Positions 18,372-27,824 are shown, counted from the first letter of the stretch. The stretch is DNA of 64,000 nucleotides from Calditrichia bacterium (GCA_028284445.1 JANQRS010000010.1:1-64000), one strand, 5' to 3'. Translations and numbers: made by a program. Notes: generated by a model from the letters alone, not told the origin.

Positions 18372-18647
18372 CAGCCTTTTTTGACCCTTGTCTATGATTG
18401 CCTGTTTGTAACGCTGTCAGTCAGCTACGTTTGCAATATAGTGACAAGAGAACACGATTCGCAACTCCTGATGAGACTAGACATCAAATCGGTCAGCCTT
18501 ACTCGAATGGTAAACGATCCGCACGAGCGAAATATTTATGATAGGGATTGTTGGAAGTGCACGGTAATTATCTTGAAAAGGCTTTAGCATACACCTACAT
18601 TGCAAATAGAAACGAATTTGTCGCATCTCGCAAAGGCAGGAGGCAAT

Positions 18648-19625
18648 ATGTCCAGTGATTCTCAAAACAAGCTAATTCGAGCCAATGGATCCAAAGTCAG
18701 CCGGCGTGATTTTCTGCGCTTCTGCTCATTGGCCGGTCTATCCGCTATTGCCTATCCGTCACTGGTATTTGCCGATCGATGCGACCTGACCACATCGGAC
18801 ATCCAGGGACCATTTTACAGCTCCGGCGCCCCGATGCGAACGGTTTTGGCTGATGCATCGGAGCCTGGTGACCGGCTGTTTATATCCGGCACCATCTACG
18901 GAAATGATTGCACGTCGCCACTTGAAGGCGCAATTGTGGACGTTTGGGCCGCAAACGACGCCGGCTGTTACAGCCGCTTCGAAAGCTGCACGCCGGTGGG
19001 TGATGACTTTAATCTCCGCGGGCAGATGCTGACCGACGCCAACGGCAACTATGCATTTGAAACCGTGCGGCCCGGCTGGTACCTCAATGGCGCCACATTC
19101 CGTCCGCAACACCTTCACATTCGTTTCGTTACACCGGACAATGATGTTATAATCACCCAGATTTACTTTGAAGGGGATAAATATATTGCTGATGATCCCT
19201 GGGCATCTTCACCCAATGCAGCCAATCGCATCATTCCGCTGGAACAACAAAACGATGGCTATCATGGGATTGTCGATGCCAACCTCGATTCAGCCCTGAC
19301 CGGCCTTCACGATGATCCGGATGATTTAACGCCCGACCAATTCCACCTGCACCAAAACTATCCCAATCCGTTCAATGGCAGCACTGCCATTCGCTACGCG
19401 CTTGCTTCGCCGGCAAATGTTAAGTTAAAAGTGTATGATCAGAACGGCAGGCAAGTGACACAAATTGAACAAGGCCAAAAGGCCGCGGGTTTTCACACTG
19501 CATTCTGGGACAGCAAAGATCAACATGGCCGGGAAATGGCCAGTTCGGTGTATTACTACAATCTGACGGCACAGTCCTCGACAGGTCGTTTTTCACTGAC
19601 CAAGCCGATGATGCTGGTGAAGTAG
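18648..19625 (+). CDS. Intradiol dioxygenase-fold protein, Tat signal, T9SS sorting domain
   Basis: 325 aa from the ATG at 18648, preceded by AGGAGG four bases away; an upstream in-frame ATG at 18600 has no such site. A twin-arginine signal (SRRDFLRFCSLAGLSAIA, Arg19-Arg20) leads an intradiol ring-cleavage dioxygenase domain. The Fe(III) ligands of protocatechuate-3,4-dioxygenase-type enzymes are all visible: Tyr108 (GCYS), Tyr145 (PGWY), His155 and His157 (RPQHLHI), plus Arg152. Residues from about 234 form a FlgD-like C-terminal sorting domain (QNYPNPFNGSTAIRYAL and onward). The protein should fold with iron in the cytoplasm, cross by Tat and reach the surface by T9SS. The natural substrate, presumably a catechol, is unknown. 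Confidence 0.85.
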   Translation: MSSDSQNKLIRANGSKVSRRDFLRFCSLAGLSAIAYPSLVFADRCDLTTSDIQGPFYSSGAPMRTVLADASEPGDRLFISGTIYGNDCTSPLEGAIVDVWAANDAGCYSRFESCTPVGDDFNLRGQMLTDANGNYAFETVRPGWYLNGATFRPQHLHIRFVTPDNDVIITQIYFEGDKYIADDPWASSPNAANRIIPLEQQNDGYHGIVDANLDSALTGLHDDPDDLTPDQFHLHQNYPNPFNGSTAIRYALASPANVKLKVYDQNGRQVTQIEQGQKAAGFHTAFWDSKDQHGREMASSVYYYNLTAQSSTGRFSLTKPMMLVK

Positions 19626-19963
19626 AGGTCAAACTTCTCAAATTCAGCCAGAGGGAAATCCCTTGACATCCGCACCTCTTCTCGCTATCATTGACTTATT
19701 GCCTATCATTATTGTAGTCCTGAAATAGATGTACCTGACCTTGGTATAGCAGGCTAAGCACTCTCTGTATGCCTCCGTTATTCTGAGACCTTTAGTATTG
19801 CGCAGTCAATTAACCACGATTGGCAAGCGGCCACCAATTCATTCAGAAATCCTCCCCAATCGCAGCCAGTTTCTGTACAGATTCAGACCGCTCACACGTC
19901 TCATGGATCGGTGCTTGATACGCATCGGCCTGCTTCCTACAACCCTTACGAAGGAGAGATACT
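19626..19963 (+). other. 338-bp intergenic region with a candidate promoter
   Basis: No gene. It holds one good sigma-70-like promoter (listed separately) and otherwise featureless AT-moderate sequence. If that promoter is real, the downstream gene has a leader of about 270 nt; I see no convincing riboswitch in it. Confidence 0.5.
19663..19691 (+). promoter_or_regulatory. Candidate sigma-70-type promoter
   Basis: TTGACA at 19663-19668 and TATCAT at 19686-19691 with a 17-bp spacer, pointing to the secreted repeat protein at 19964. Matches are six of six and five of six to the consensus. Whether this phylum uses that consensus is assumed. Confidence 0.5.
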
Positions 19964-21232
19964 ATGCGCTTCTCACTATCACACACACGCTCATTCCAAT
20001 GGATAATCATTATGCTTACCGGCCTGCTCATTTGTCCGCTTATCGCAGATCACCACAACCGTGATGTTACCGGATTTGTCGGCATCTGGATGGGCATTTC
20101 CGAAGATGACGGCAGTTTCTTTAAGGTGGCAATAACGGACAACGATGGCGATGGCGTTGCCGAGGTAATTTTCCATGACACATTTTGGGGCATCTGCACA
20201 GAAACCAATGGCTTACAAGGCCTGGAAAGCACGCTGGTACCAGCCCTCGTTACCGGAAACGGCACAGTAGATGAAAACTACAATTTGAATGCTGAATTAA
20301 CCATTCAGTGCCGCGACGAGCGCAATCAGGACCTCGGCGGCTTACTCGGTCCATTGCCGGTTTCATTTGTTTCGGTATCCAAAAACCAATTGCTGCTGAC
20401 AACAGGCATGTTCAATCCCAGTCCCCTCTTCCGCATCAGCGCTCGTGAAAGAAAAGGTGATCGACCGAAGCCAGAAAGTGTGCGAGATTTAATCGGCTTC
20501 TGGATGGGTGTATCTTATGACGACGGCAGCTTTTTCAAAGTGGCGATTACGGACAACAACAATGACGGCGTCGCAGAAGTGTTATTCCATGATACATTTT
20601 GGAGTATTTGCAGCGAAGCAAATAACCTGCAAGGCTTAGAAGCTACCCTCGTGCCGGCGCTCGTTTCCGGTACCGGCACTTTCGGCAACGGCAGCCTCAA
20701 CATTGACCTGACGCTGCAATGCCGCGACGAACAGAACCAGGATCTTGGTGGTCCGTTGGGGCCACTGCCGGTTAGCCTCATCGTGAAATCCATTCACCAT
20801 CTTGAATTGATGACCGGGATGTTCGATTCCAGCCCGCTATTCCGTGTCGGGGTCGCTGAGCGCCCGGACAATGGTTCCCAGGGTCACAAGGCGCCGCTTG
20901 GAGCGACATCATTCGGGGAAAAAGAAACATTATTCAGCCTTTCGGCGCTGCCGCAGGAAACCACGCTGAAGTCAAACTTCCCGAATCCATTCAATCCGCT
21001 TACACGGATTCGCTATGATCTGAAAGAGGCAATCCATGTGCAGATTCAGGTTTTTGATATGCTCGGTCGCTCGGTGGTGACGCTGGTTGACGAAGTTCAG
21101 CCGGCCGGCGAACAATCGGTGGTATGGGATGGGCGCAATCATGCCGGGGAGGAAGTCGCCAGCGGCACCTATTTCTATAAAATGACTGCCGGCAATGCCT
21201 CTGATGTGCAACGAATGGTTTTGTCTCGGTAA
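19964..21232 (+). CDS. Secreted protein, two internal repeats plus sorting domain
   Basis: 422 aa; ATG preceded by AAGGAG. A signal peptide (about 1-28) is followed by two homologous repeats of about 124 residues (38-161 and 178-300). Each carries the same landmarks: GxWMGxSxDDGSFFKVAITD, VxFHDTFWxIC, LVPALVxGxGT, QCRDExNQDLGG, GPLPVS and TGMFxxSPLFR. A type IX sorting domain follows (about 335-422, SNFPNPFNPLTRIRYDL). The two conserved cysteines per repeat may form disulfides. No enzyme motif is recognised; the Asp/Asn-rich DNDGDG and DNNNDG turns could bind calcium. Probably a surface or secreted protein of unknown role. Confidence 0.8.
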   Translation: MRFSLSHTRSFQWIIIMLTGLLICPLIADHHNRDVTGFVGIWMGISEDDGSFFKVAITDNDGDGVAEVIFHDTFWGICTETNGLQGLESTLVPALVTGNGTVDENYNLNAELTIQCRDERNQDLGGLLGPLPVSFVSVSKNQLLLTTGMFNPSPLFRISARERKGDRPKPESVRDLIGFWMGVSYDDGSFFKVAITDNNNDGVAEVLFHDTFWSICSEANNLQGLEATLVPALVSGTGTFGNGSLNIDLTLQCRDEQNQDLGGPLGPLPVSLIVKSIHHLELMTGMFDSSPLFRVGVAERPDNGSQGHKAPLGATSFGEKETLFSLSALPQETTLKSNFPNPFNPLTRIRYDLKEAIHVQIQVFDMLGRSVVTLVDEVQPAGEQSVVWDGRNHAGEEVASGTYFYKMTAGNASDVQRMVLSR

Positions 21233-21243
21233 AGGAAGTGCTT

Positions 21244-21291
21244 AAATTCCGAATTCCAATTTGGCATGTTGCCTGTTGGAATTTGGAATTT
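21244..21291. terminator. AT-rich hairpin between convergent genes
   Basis: 16-bp arms AAATTCCGAATTCCAA (21244-21259) and TTGGAATTTGGAATTT (21276-21291) pair at 15 of 16 positions around a 16-nt loop. It lies between two stop codons and could end transcription in both directions. The right arm is two TTGGAAT heptamers and recurs at 36443-36458. Confidence 0.65.
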
Positions 21292-21297
21292 ATTTTG

Positions 21298-23421
21298 TCA
21301 GCTTACCTTAATATCCTGCAAGCCCAGCCATGCTGCCTGGCCGGCCTGCGGGTGATTCAGTGGACAGCTTCCGATATTTACGGCCCGCAAGCGAATAAAA
21401 CGACCGCGAAGTTGCTCTGGTTCATAGGTAAAGGCTCGCTCCAAGCGGGACGGATAGCAGCGATCCCAATTATGCCCGGTTGCCCAAAGAATTTCGAATT
21501 CCTTTCCGTCCTCCGATATCGCATACTCCACAGAAATCGGCAGAAAAATCGCCGCATCAGCAAGCTGCAGGAAATGACTGTCAATACGCCCGATTTCACG
21601 ACTTGCCTTGAGATCAAGAACAGCGGTAAGATTGTCGCCAATGACTGCCATCCACAAGCGTTTTGAATCGGCAGCGCTTCCGTTTCTTGCGGCGCCTGAA
21701 AGTTCGTTTTCACTTAAAAGCACGCGCGTCTCTTTCCGGCCCGTCAACAACTTCTTTTGATGAAACAGAGCGGTCTTCAGGAGCGTCGATTGCGCAACAT
21801 CGACAGGGTCTCCCCATTGGTTTGATTGCAAGGTGGGCTGTGAGCCATCCATGCTATATCGTAAATCGCTATCCTTCGGCCCTAAGTTGTCAACTTCCAG
21901 CCGGCATCCCGCGTCATTTTCGCAGAAAGTCGCAGTGACCGCTACACATTGCGTTTCTTTACCATAGCGAACACCGAGCGCTTCCAGGCGCGGGTAGTGC
22001 TGCTTCAGCCGGAATCTGAAATCCTGAAAATCCTTTCCGTCTTTTGGCGACCAGAGCACTTCTGCCATTGCAGTTAGTCGCGGAAACACTTGACGATCAA
22101 TGTACGGCTGTGGCGCACGTTCGCTCCACATATTGCATTCCCCACCAATAATGTGCTTGCTTTGAGCCTCAGACAGTTCCGGCGGAATCGGCTCAAACTC
22201 ATACACTCGGGCAAGGTCGATGGTTTTCAGATCATAATCGAAATAGGCGTGCGTCGTTGGAGAAACGATGGCATCATGTTCGGCAGTTGCCGCGGCAATG
22301 GCTCCCTCCAATCCCCGCCATGACTGAACAATTGCCCCGGGCGCCAGACCACCCTCAAGAATTTCGTCCCAGCCGATTAACGAACGACCAATTTTCTGCA
22401 AATGTCGCTGAATTCTGCGAATAAAATAACTTTGCAGTTCATGCTCATCCGCCAATCCCTCCTGCTCAATCCGCGTCTGGCATTTCGGACACTGTCGCCA
22501 GCGATCCTTCAGGCATTCATCGCCACCAATGTGAATGTAGGGGCCCGGAAACATCTCCGCCACTTCCGTCAGTACGTTTTCAAGAAATTCAAAAGTGTGG
22601 TTATTACCGGCACAGTAGACATCTTTATAGATATTCCAATCAACTTCAACATTAAATGGCCCGCCACTGCACGACAATTCCGGATATGCCGAGAGGGCAG
22701 CAAGGGCATGGCCGGGCAATTCGATTTCCGGAACAACACGAATAAATCGCCTGCTGGCGTACTCTACGAGTTCCTGCACGTCGGCAGCAGAGTAAAATCC
22801 ACCGTAGCGTGAGCCATCTTCATAGCGTCGCCAGGCGCCAATCTCGGTCAATTCAGGATATTGTTTGATTTCAATGCGCCAGCCCTGGTCATCTGTCAGA
22901 TGCCAATGGAAGACGTTCATTTTATGAAAGGCAAGCAGATCAAGGTAGCGTTTGATAAAATCAACACTCATGAAATGGCGAGAGCAATCCAGCAGCATCC
23001 CCCGCCAGGGAAAACGCGGATGATCGTTTAATTCGAGACAAGGCACTTTGACAACAATGTTTGCTGATTGGCGCCGGGTTGGCTGAAGCGTCAATTGACT
23101 AAGAGATTGGACCGCGTAAAATAGCCCTGCCGGTTCTGCCGCATTGATGGTGATACCTTCTTTGGCAATGACGAGTTGATAGCCCTCATCTCCAAATGCA
23201 GTCGATCCGCCTTGCAAGTGTAACTGGATTTGCTCAGGAGCTTCCGGCGCAGCAGCAACGACAGGTAGTGGCAGGCCGCATAGCGGGCGCAGACATTCGG
23301 CCAGAAATTCGGCAACCTGCATCTCAGCAGCGTTTGCACCGCTAACACCTATCCGCGTATCCGCAGACAGCACAAAATACCCGTCCCTGGCGATTGAGGT
23401 TTGAGGCCTCGGTATTATCAT
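21298..23421 (-). CDS. GH20 beta-N-acetylhexosaminidase
   Basis: 707 aa with no signal peptide. Layout: GH20b-like domain (about 1-125), GH20 TIM barrel (about 130-480) with FHWHLTDDQGWRIEIK (171-186) and the catalytic pair Asp301-Glu302 in HIGGDECLKDRW; then a chitobiase-like C-terminal segment (DLRYSMDGSQPT, about 520-560) and a carbohydrate-binding-like sandwich (about 575-707). ATG with AGAGG five bases upstream. It removes terminal GlcNAc or GalNAc from oligosaccharides by substrate-assisted catalysis. The lack of a signal peptide suggests action on imported sugars, although a nonclassical route cannot be excluded. Confidence 0.9.
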   Translation of the reverse strand: MIIPRPQTSIARDGYFVLSADTRIGVSGANAAEMQVAEFLAECLRPLCGLPLPVVAAAPEAPEQIQLHLQGGSTAFGDEGYQLVIAKEGITINAAEPAGLFYAVQSLSQLTLQPTRRQSANIVVKVPCLELNDHPRFPWRGMLLDCSRHFMSVDFIKRYLDLLAFHKMNVFHWHLTDDQGWRIEIKQYPELTEIGAWRRYEDGSRYGGFYSAADVQELVEYASRRFIRVVPEIELPGHALAALSAYPELSCSGGPFNVEVDWNIYKDVYCAGNNHTFEFLENVLTEVAEMFPGPYIHIGGDECLKDRWRQCPKCQTRIEQEGLADEHELQSYFIRRIQRHLQKIGRSLIGWDEILEGGLAPGAIVQSWRGLEGAIAAATAEHDAIVSPTTHAYFDYDLKTIDLARVYEFEPIPPELSEAQSKHIIGGECNMWSERAPQPYIDRQVFPRLTAMAEVLWSPKDGKDFQDFRFRLKQHYPRLEALGVRYGKETQCVAVTATFCENDAGCRLEVDNLGPKDSDLRYSMDGSQPTLQSNQWGDPVDVAQSTLLKTALFHQKKLLTGRKETRVLLSENELSGAARNGSAADSKRLWMAVIGDNLTAVLDLKASREIGRIDSHFLQLADAAIFLPISVEYAISEDGKEFEILWATGHNWDRCYPSRLERAFTYEPEQLRGRFIRLRAVNIGSCPLNHPQAGQAAWLGLQDIKVS

Positions 23422-23608
23422 TGATCCTCTTTTCCGTTATCGATGCCCCATTTCCAGCAGTCATAATCGCTTGAGACAACCAATGGCCTAACCATCGGCA
23501 GTATCTGCCAAAACAGTTTCTTTTTTATCAAAACAAACTGATTGAGATTACGGATTGAGGACTAGAATGTCAATAGGAGGCGGGGAAAAAGAAAGTGGCA
23601 GTTAATTA

Positions 23609-23639
23609 AATGACCAATGACAAATGACCAATGACAAAT
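23609..23639. repeat. Heptamer array (AATGACC/AATGACA alternating)
   Basis: Four 7-bp units alternate AATGACC, AATGACA, AATGACC, AATGACA, plus a partial unit. Its complement in rotated register is CATTGGT/CATTTGT, the same family as the array at 55781-55829. Confidence 0.88.
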
Positions 23640-23659
23640 ATTTTCTTTTCACATTGAGA

Positions 23660-23714
23660 ATCCCGCATGCGGGATGATGTGTCACAGCCCTCGGTATAGT
23701 TTGCTCACCGAGGG
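23660..23714 (-). terminator. Two hairpins after the outer-membrane protein gene
   Basis: ATCCCGCATGCGGGAT (23660-23675) is a perfect palindrome, and CCCTCGGT/ACCGAGGG (23688-23695 and 23707-23714) forms an 8-bp stem. They lie 29 to 84 bp after the minus-strand stop at 23744. No strong U-run follows, so termination is plausible but unproven. Confidence 0.5.
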
Positions 23715-23743
23715 AAGTGATAGAGATTGAAAAGTGAAGATGA

Positions 23744-24388
23744 TCAGCGACCTAAGCTGACCCCAAGCTGAAACCACCACAGACTGTTGCTCACATTGAC
23801 GAAATCGTTGTCGGCAATTTCGGAGAAATCGCTTTGGTAGCCGAACTCCAGAAAAATCGGACGGCTGGTGGCTTCCCGAAGCAATATGCCGACCCCAAGG
23901 GAAAAACCCGGATTGAAGCGGTTGAGATCATCTGAGCGGATGGGGAAATTGCGCGCTTTAAGCACATAATCGAGTGTAAGGCCGGTATGCAGGTAGTATT
24001 CCAGGTATTTCGTCGCTAGTTTAGGCCGAGCCGCCAACAGCAATTGAAGTACTTCAAATTCAAGATCCGCGGTGGCTGATTCACCGATACCATCAGGCTC
24101 TTCAATTGTAGCTAATGGATATTCTTCCTCACCGCCCTTTTGCAGATAGGCGCCTTGAAGCTCAAAATCCACGTATTTTACATCAAGGAATCTCAGGAAT
24201 GCGGCAAATTCCGGCGATAGCCGCGTTTTGTCAAAAATCGAATTAGAACCAATGACGAGGTTTTGATACTCAAGATCTGTTTTCGAGGCAATGACACCAA
24301 CTTTCAGCCCGTAATCCGAAATACCTTGTCCGAACAGTGTTGTGGAAAACGCCATAGATAGAACAAGAATAGCAACGCTACTCCGCAT
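23744..24388 (-). CDS. Outer-membrane beta-barrel protein, PorT-like
   Basis: 214 aa. Signal peptide about 1-20 (ending LFGQ), then alternating hydrophobic/polar strands typical of an 8-stranded barrel, such as DYGLKVGVIASKTDL and the final WWFQLGVSLGR. ATG with GGGAGG seven bases upstream. It resembles the PorT/OMP_b-brl families of the FCB group, which are sequence-poor, so the match is structural rather than specific. No operon partner downstream. Confidence 0.6.
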   Translation of the reverse strand: MRSSVAILVLSMAFSTTLFGQGISDYGLKVGVIASKTDLEYQNLVIGSNSIFDKTRLSPEFAAFLRFLDVKYVDFELQGAYLQKGGEEEYPLATIEEPDGIGESATADLEFEVLQLLLAARPKLATKYLEYYLHTGLTLDYVLKARNFPIRSDDLNRFNPGFSLGVGILLREATSRPIFLEFGYQSDFSEIADNDFVNVSNSLWWFQLGVSLGR

Positions 24389-24489
24389 AGAAACCTCCCT
24401 ATATGAATTGAGAAATACTGGATTTGTGAATCATTCAGAATTCCCCCAACTATACACTTTTATGGAAGCAAAGAACAAAAGTTTCAAAA

Positions 24490-27400
24490 TTATTGCAGAG
24501 GATGTGCTTTCAGCAACTCCTCAACCGTATAAAGATCTTTTTTCCCGCTGGTCGCTTCGCGCACCGCTTTCACTCGGGCGGCTGTGATCGGAGCAGCCTT
24601 ATTGCCAAAGCTGTTGCGGACAAATGTAAGAACGGCCGCAACTTCTTCATCATTCAGCAAACCACGGAACGGCGTCATCGGGACTTGCCCCGGATAGGTT
24701 TCCCCTTTTACTTCGATTGGCCCGTAGAGACCGTTGAGAGTCAGCTTAATCAGACGCTCTTCATTGCCATTGACCCATTTGGTTTCGCTGATCGGGGGAA
24801 ATCCGGCGCCTTTCAGACCTTTGCCATCCGGCTGGTGACAGGTATTGCAAAATCCGTCGCGATGATAAATTTCCCGGCCATTCTTGAATTGCGCCAGCGC
24901 TTCTCCGGTAAGATCGGTTTCCACTTCTTCGGCTGTCTTGCTACGTACGGATTCACCGTGGAGATGCGCAAGGCTGGTGAGATGTGGCGGCATCATCCAT
25001 TTATCAAGCTGCTTCTTGCCTGCTTCAGCAACAATTGCCACGCCATCATCCTTATTCAACCAGGAAGCAGCCACAATAGCTTCCAAACGCACCCGCCCGT
25101 GATCATCAGCGGCTGCCTGCTTCAGCAATGCTGCCTGATCTTTGATCTGGTGGCCGGCATAACGCAACACTCTCACGGCTGCCGCGCGAATGCGGTAATC
25201 CTTAGCCGACAGCAGGGTTTCCAGCAGAGATTTGTCAATCCGATTTAAGGCCCATGTCACCCACAGGACTTCCAGCGAATGTTTTTCGAAATCCGGACTA
25301 CCTTCGTCGAGTGCCTGCCACCACTTGCCTAAGGCAACCATCACTTCGTCGGCGTTGCGGGCGCGCAGTTCACGTCGCGTGCGATAGCGCGTGCGATACT
25401 CCGGGAGCTTTAGATTATCCAGAAGTGTTTCGATGCTCGCGCCAGCAACCTGAGCCGGTTCAACCAGTGGACGGGCAGGATAAGTAATGCGATAAATACG
25501 GCCATGAGCATGATCTCTCAGCGGATCGCGGGCATTGTGTTGCATATGCCCAATCAACACGTTGTGCCAATCTACCAGATACAGCGAGCCGTCCGGGGCA
25601 AATTCCATATCCACAGGACGAAAGTTGGCATCATCGCTAACCAGCAAATCGTGGCGATGCTTGCTATAATAACCGGTGCCGTCGTCGAACATCTGATGTT
25701 GCTTCGTTCCGAGGAATCCAATGGCGTTGTTGATCAGCAAATCACCCTGCACTTCGTCTGGAAAGTGCCGGCTGGAGACAAATTCCAGGCCGGAAGTCGG
25801 GCGCACGCGATGCGCATCTTCAATTATATTGAAAGATTTGTGGGTTGCCACACCATAACGCGGCTTCACTGAACCGGGCATCATCCAGCGCACATCCGGT
25901 CCGGAGGTTTCTGCAAAGAAGTTTTGCCCCCATTCGTCAAAGGCGATGCCCCAGGGATTCGGAATAGCCAACTGTGCGGTGCGTTCCAGGTGTTTGCGCT
26001 GGGGACTGTAGCGGAAGAAACCGCCGTTGGTGGCGCGAACCGGCCCATAGGGCGTTTCCACATTCGTGTGCAGAAAAACCCCTTCTGCCATATACAGGGC
26101 ACCAGAAGGATCTGTAACAAATGCACTGATTGCGTGGTGAGTATCATGGTCATCAAAACCGCTAAGCACCACCTCCTTGCGATCAGCCTTATCATCACCA
26201 TCGGTGTCAGTGAGTAATACCAGATCCGTTCCCTGGCTGACATAAACGCCTTCGGGCGCGAACTCAAAGCCCAGCGGTAAATGAAGGCCATCGGCCCAGG
26301 TTGTTTGCTTGTCTGCCTTGCCATCACCATCGGTATCTTCGAGGATGATCAACTTATCATCGGGTTTCGGATCACCGGGCTTCCAGTGCGGATAGGCCGG
26401 CATGGTTGCGATCCAGAGGCGGCCGGCGTTGTCAAATGACAACTGAACCGGGTTGGCCAGATCTTCAAATTCACGCTCCGAAGCGAAGAGCTCAATCTTA
26501 TAACCAGTCGCCATGCGAAATCTGTTTAAGGCATCCTGTCCGTACAGATACTGCTTGTCGCCAGTGCCGTATGTCGGCTTATAGTTCGACTCAACGGCCG
26601 GCAAGGGACGGGTACGTGCATCAGCCGCTGCGAGATCCATCTTCTCACCGCGCGTGGCCAGCCAAATGGCAGAATCACGAATGGCAATCATTTCGCGAAT
26701 TTTCAGGAGCTCTTCCGGATAATTATCAGGGCCAAAGGGTTCGTAGCGCCGCCCATAAACATGTACGCCATTGGGAATCTTGAACTCGTTATGCCAGACC
26801 CAGTTTTTTTCCATAACCGCTTCGTGAACCGCTTCCCGACGATTTTCCCGTGCGCTATTTCCGGCGCCGAAGAGCTCATCAGCCAGAAAACCGGCCAGTT
26901 GCCGATAACCGATATCATTTAATTGTAGACCATCAATCGTCAAAGGCGACTCGCTCTCGGCATACCAACTGCGTGAAGCAGTGAAGAGGTCCACAAAAGT
27001 GATGTTATGCTTCCGGGCAATCTCATGCATAGCCGCGGTATATGCAGCCAGCCGCCGATTGGTCTCGCTACCATCCGGGAGGTCATACATATGTGAAAGG
27101 TCTTCGATAGCAGTTGGGGATATCAGGGCCAGTTTGGGAGCAGAAGCCCCATTGTATTTTTGAGTCAGCGTATGTTTGACAAACGCTGTCAGCTCCGCTT
27201 GAAATGCCGCAAAGCCAGCCTCGCCTTCGTATGACTCATTGAATCCGAAGAAAGCAAGAATAATATCGGTTTCCAGACTGGTCAACCATTGATCCGGTGT
27301 CTCAAAGTGCCCCTGGCTGCCGCTGGGTATGGCCAGCTCCGTCTGAAAACTGTCGGCGCCCGGGAATGCCCAGGGATCAGGGCGTCCGGGATGTGGACGA

Positions 27401-27657
27401 AAGCCGGGGGTATTGCCACCATCCCCCATGTTGCGAATCACGATCATACTATCAGCGAAACGCAATTGCAGTTCCGTTTCGAAGTGCCCGAAGTGAATCA
27501 TTCGCGATGCCAGGTTGTTGCCCAACAGCACAATGCGATTCTCTTTTTGAATCGAGAGCGGGGCTTCCGAGGTGTTGCATTGAAATGTCAGACAAGCTGT
27601 TAGAAGGGAAATCAAAGCAATGGAAATTCGTTTGCCAAAGCGGGAAGGAGAGCACAT
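24490..27657 (-). CDS. Giant lipoprotein: SGNH-like, dehydrogenase propeller, HEAT, cytochrome c
   Basis: 1055 aa from the ATG at 27657 (GAGG six bases upstream); the earlier TTG frame start is less likely. A lipoprotein signal (LLTAC) is followed by an SGNH-hydrolase-like domain (about 45-260), a PVC-type putative membrane-bound dehydrogenase propeller (about 360-740, PVQLSFDNAGRLWIATMPAYP), alpha-helical HEAT-like repeats (about 760-910) and a C-terminal cytochrome c domain with the haem motif CNTCH (937-941) and a likely Met ligand in VPM. The SGNH part has GNNL for GDSL and DGLQLN for DGxHxN, so its catalytic Ser and His appear lost. Probably a periplasmic, haem-dependent sugar oxidation enzyme; the substrate is unknown. 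Confidence 0.82.
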   Translation of the reverse strand: MCSPSRFGKRISIALISLLTACLTFQCNTSEAPLSIQKENRIVLLGNNLASRMIHFGHFETELQLRFADSMIVIRNMGDGGNTPGFRPHPGRPDPWAFPGADSFQTELAIPSGSQGHFETPDQWLTSLETDIILAFFGFNESYEGEAGFAAFQAELTAFVKHTLTQKYNGASAPKLALISPTAIEDLSHMYDLPDGSETNRRLAAYTAAMHEIARKHNITFVDLFTASRSWYAESESPLTIDGLQLNDIGYRQLAGFLADELFGAGNSARENRREAVHEAVMEKNWVWHNEFKIPNGVHVYGRRYEPFGPDNYPEELLKIREMIAIRDSAIWLATRGEKMDLAAADARTRPLPAVESNYKPTYGTGDKQYLYGQDALNRFRMATGYKIELFASEREFEDLANPVQLSFDNAGRLWIATMPAYPHWKPGDPKPDDKLIILEDTDGDGKADKQTTWADGLHLPLGFEFAPEGVYVSQGTDLVLLTDTDGDDKADRKEVVLSGFDDHDTHHAISAFVTDPSGALYMAEGVFLHTNVETPYGPVRATNGGFFRYSPQRKHLERTAQLAIPNPWGIAFDEWGQNFFAETSGPDVRWMMPGSVKPRYGVATHKSFNIIEDAHRVRPTSGLEFVSSRHFPDEVQGDLLINNAIGFLGTKQHQMFDDGTGYYSKHRHDLLVSDDANFRPVDMEFAPDGSLYLVDWHNVLIGHMQHNARDPLRDHAHGRIYRITYPARPLVEPAQVAGASIETLLDNLKLPEYRTRYRTRRELRARNADEVMVALGKWWQALDEGSPDFEKHSLEVLWVTWALNRIDKSLLETLLSAKDYRIRAAAVRVLRYAGHQIKDQAALLKQAAADDHGRVRLEAIVAASWLNKDDGVAIVAEAGKKQLDKWMMPPHLTSLAHLHGESVRSKTAEEVETDLTGEALAQFKNGREIYHRDGFCNTCHQPDGKGLKGAGFPPISETKWVNGNEERLIKLTLNGLYGPIEVKGETYPGQVPMTPFRGLLNDEEVAAVLTFVRNSFGNKAAPITAARVKAVREATSGKKDLYTVEELLKAHPLQ

Positions 27658-27824
27658 GAAGGGCCTCGATGTTAAATGGTTTCGGAAGCGCGACAAAAAT
27701 TCCGCAGCTCAGGAATACTGCATAATGTATTCCTCGCAGAGAAAATTCGCAAACAAGTCAAGGCAGTAGGTGGATGCCGACGCAGGCTTCGCAGACTGTA
27801 TGGACATGAAGGTGCCCCAAGTGT

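Larger units (their letters stand above)
23422..23743. other. 322-bp intergenic region with repeats and hairpins
   Basis: No gene. From left: presumed promoter side of the GH20 gene, a heptamer array (23609-23639), a 16-bp perfect palindrome (23660-23675) and a stem-loop (23688-23714) just beyond the stop of the outer-membrane protein gene. Confidence 0.7.

Noticed and set aside
24490..27657. Active GDSL esterase at the N-terminus
   Set aside because: The catalytic Ser and His positions are replaced (GNNL, DGLQLN).
27658..27696. TTG-started extension of the dehydrogenase lipoprotein
   Set aside because: The ATG at 27657 has GAGG at a good distance and a better lipoprotein signal.
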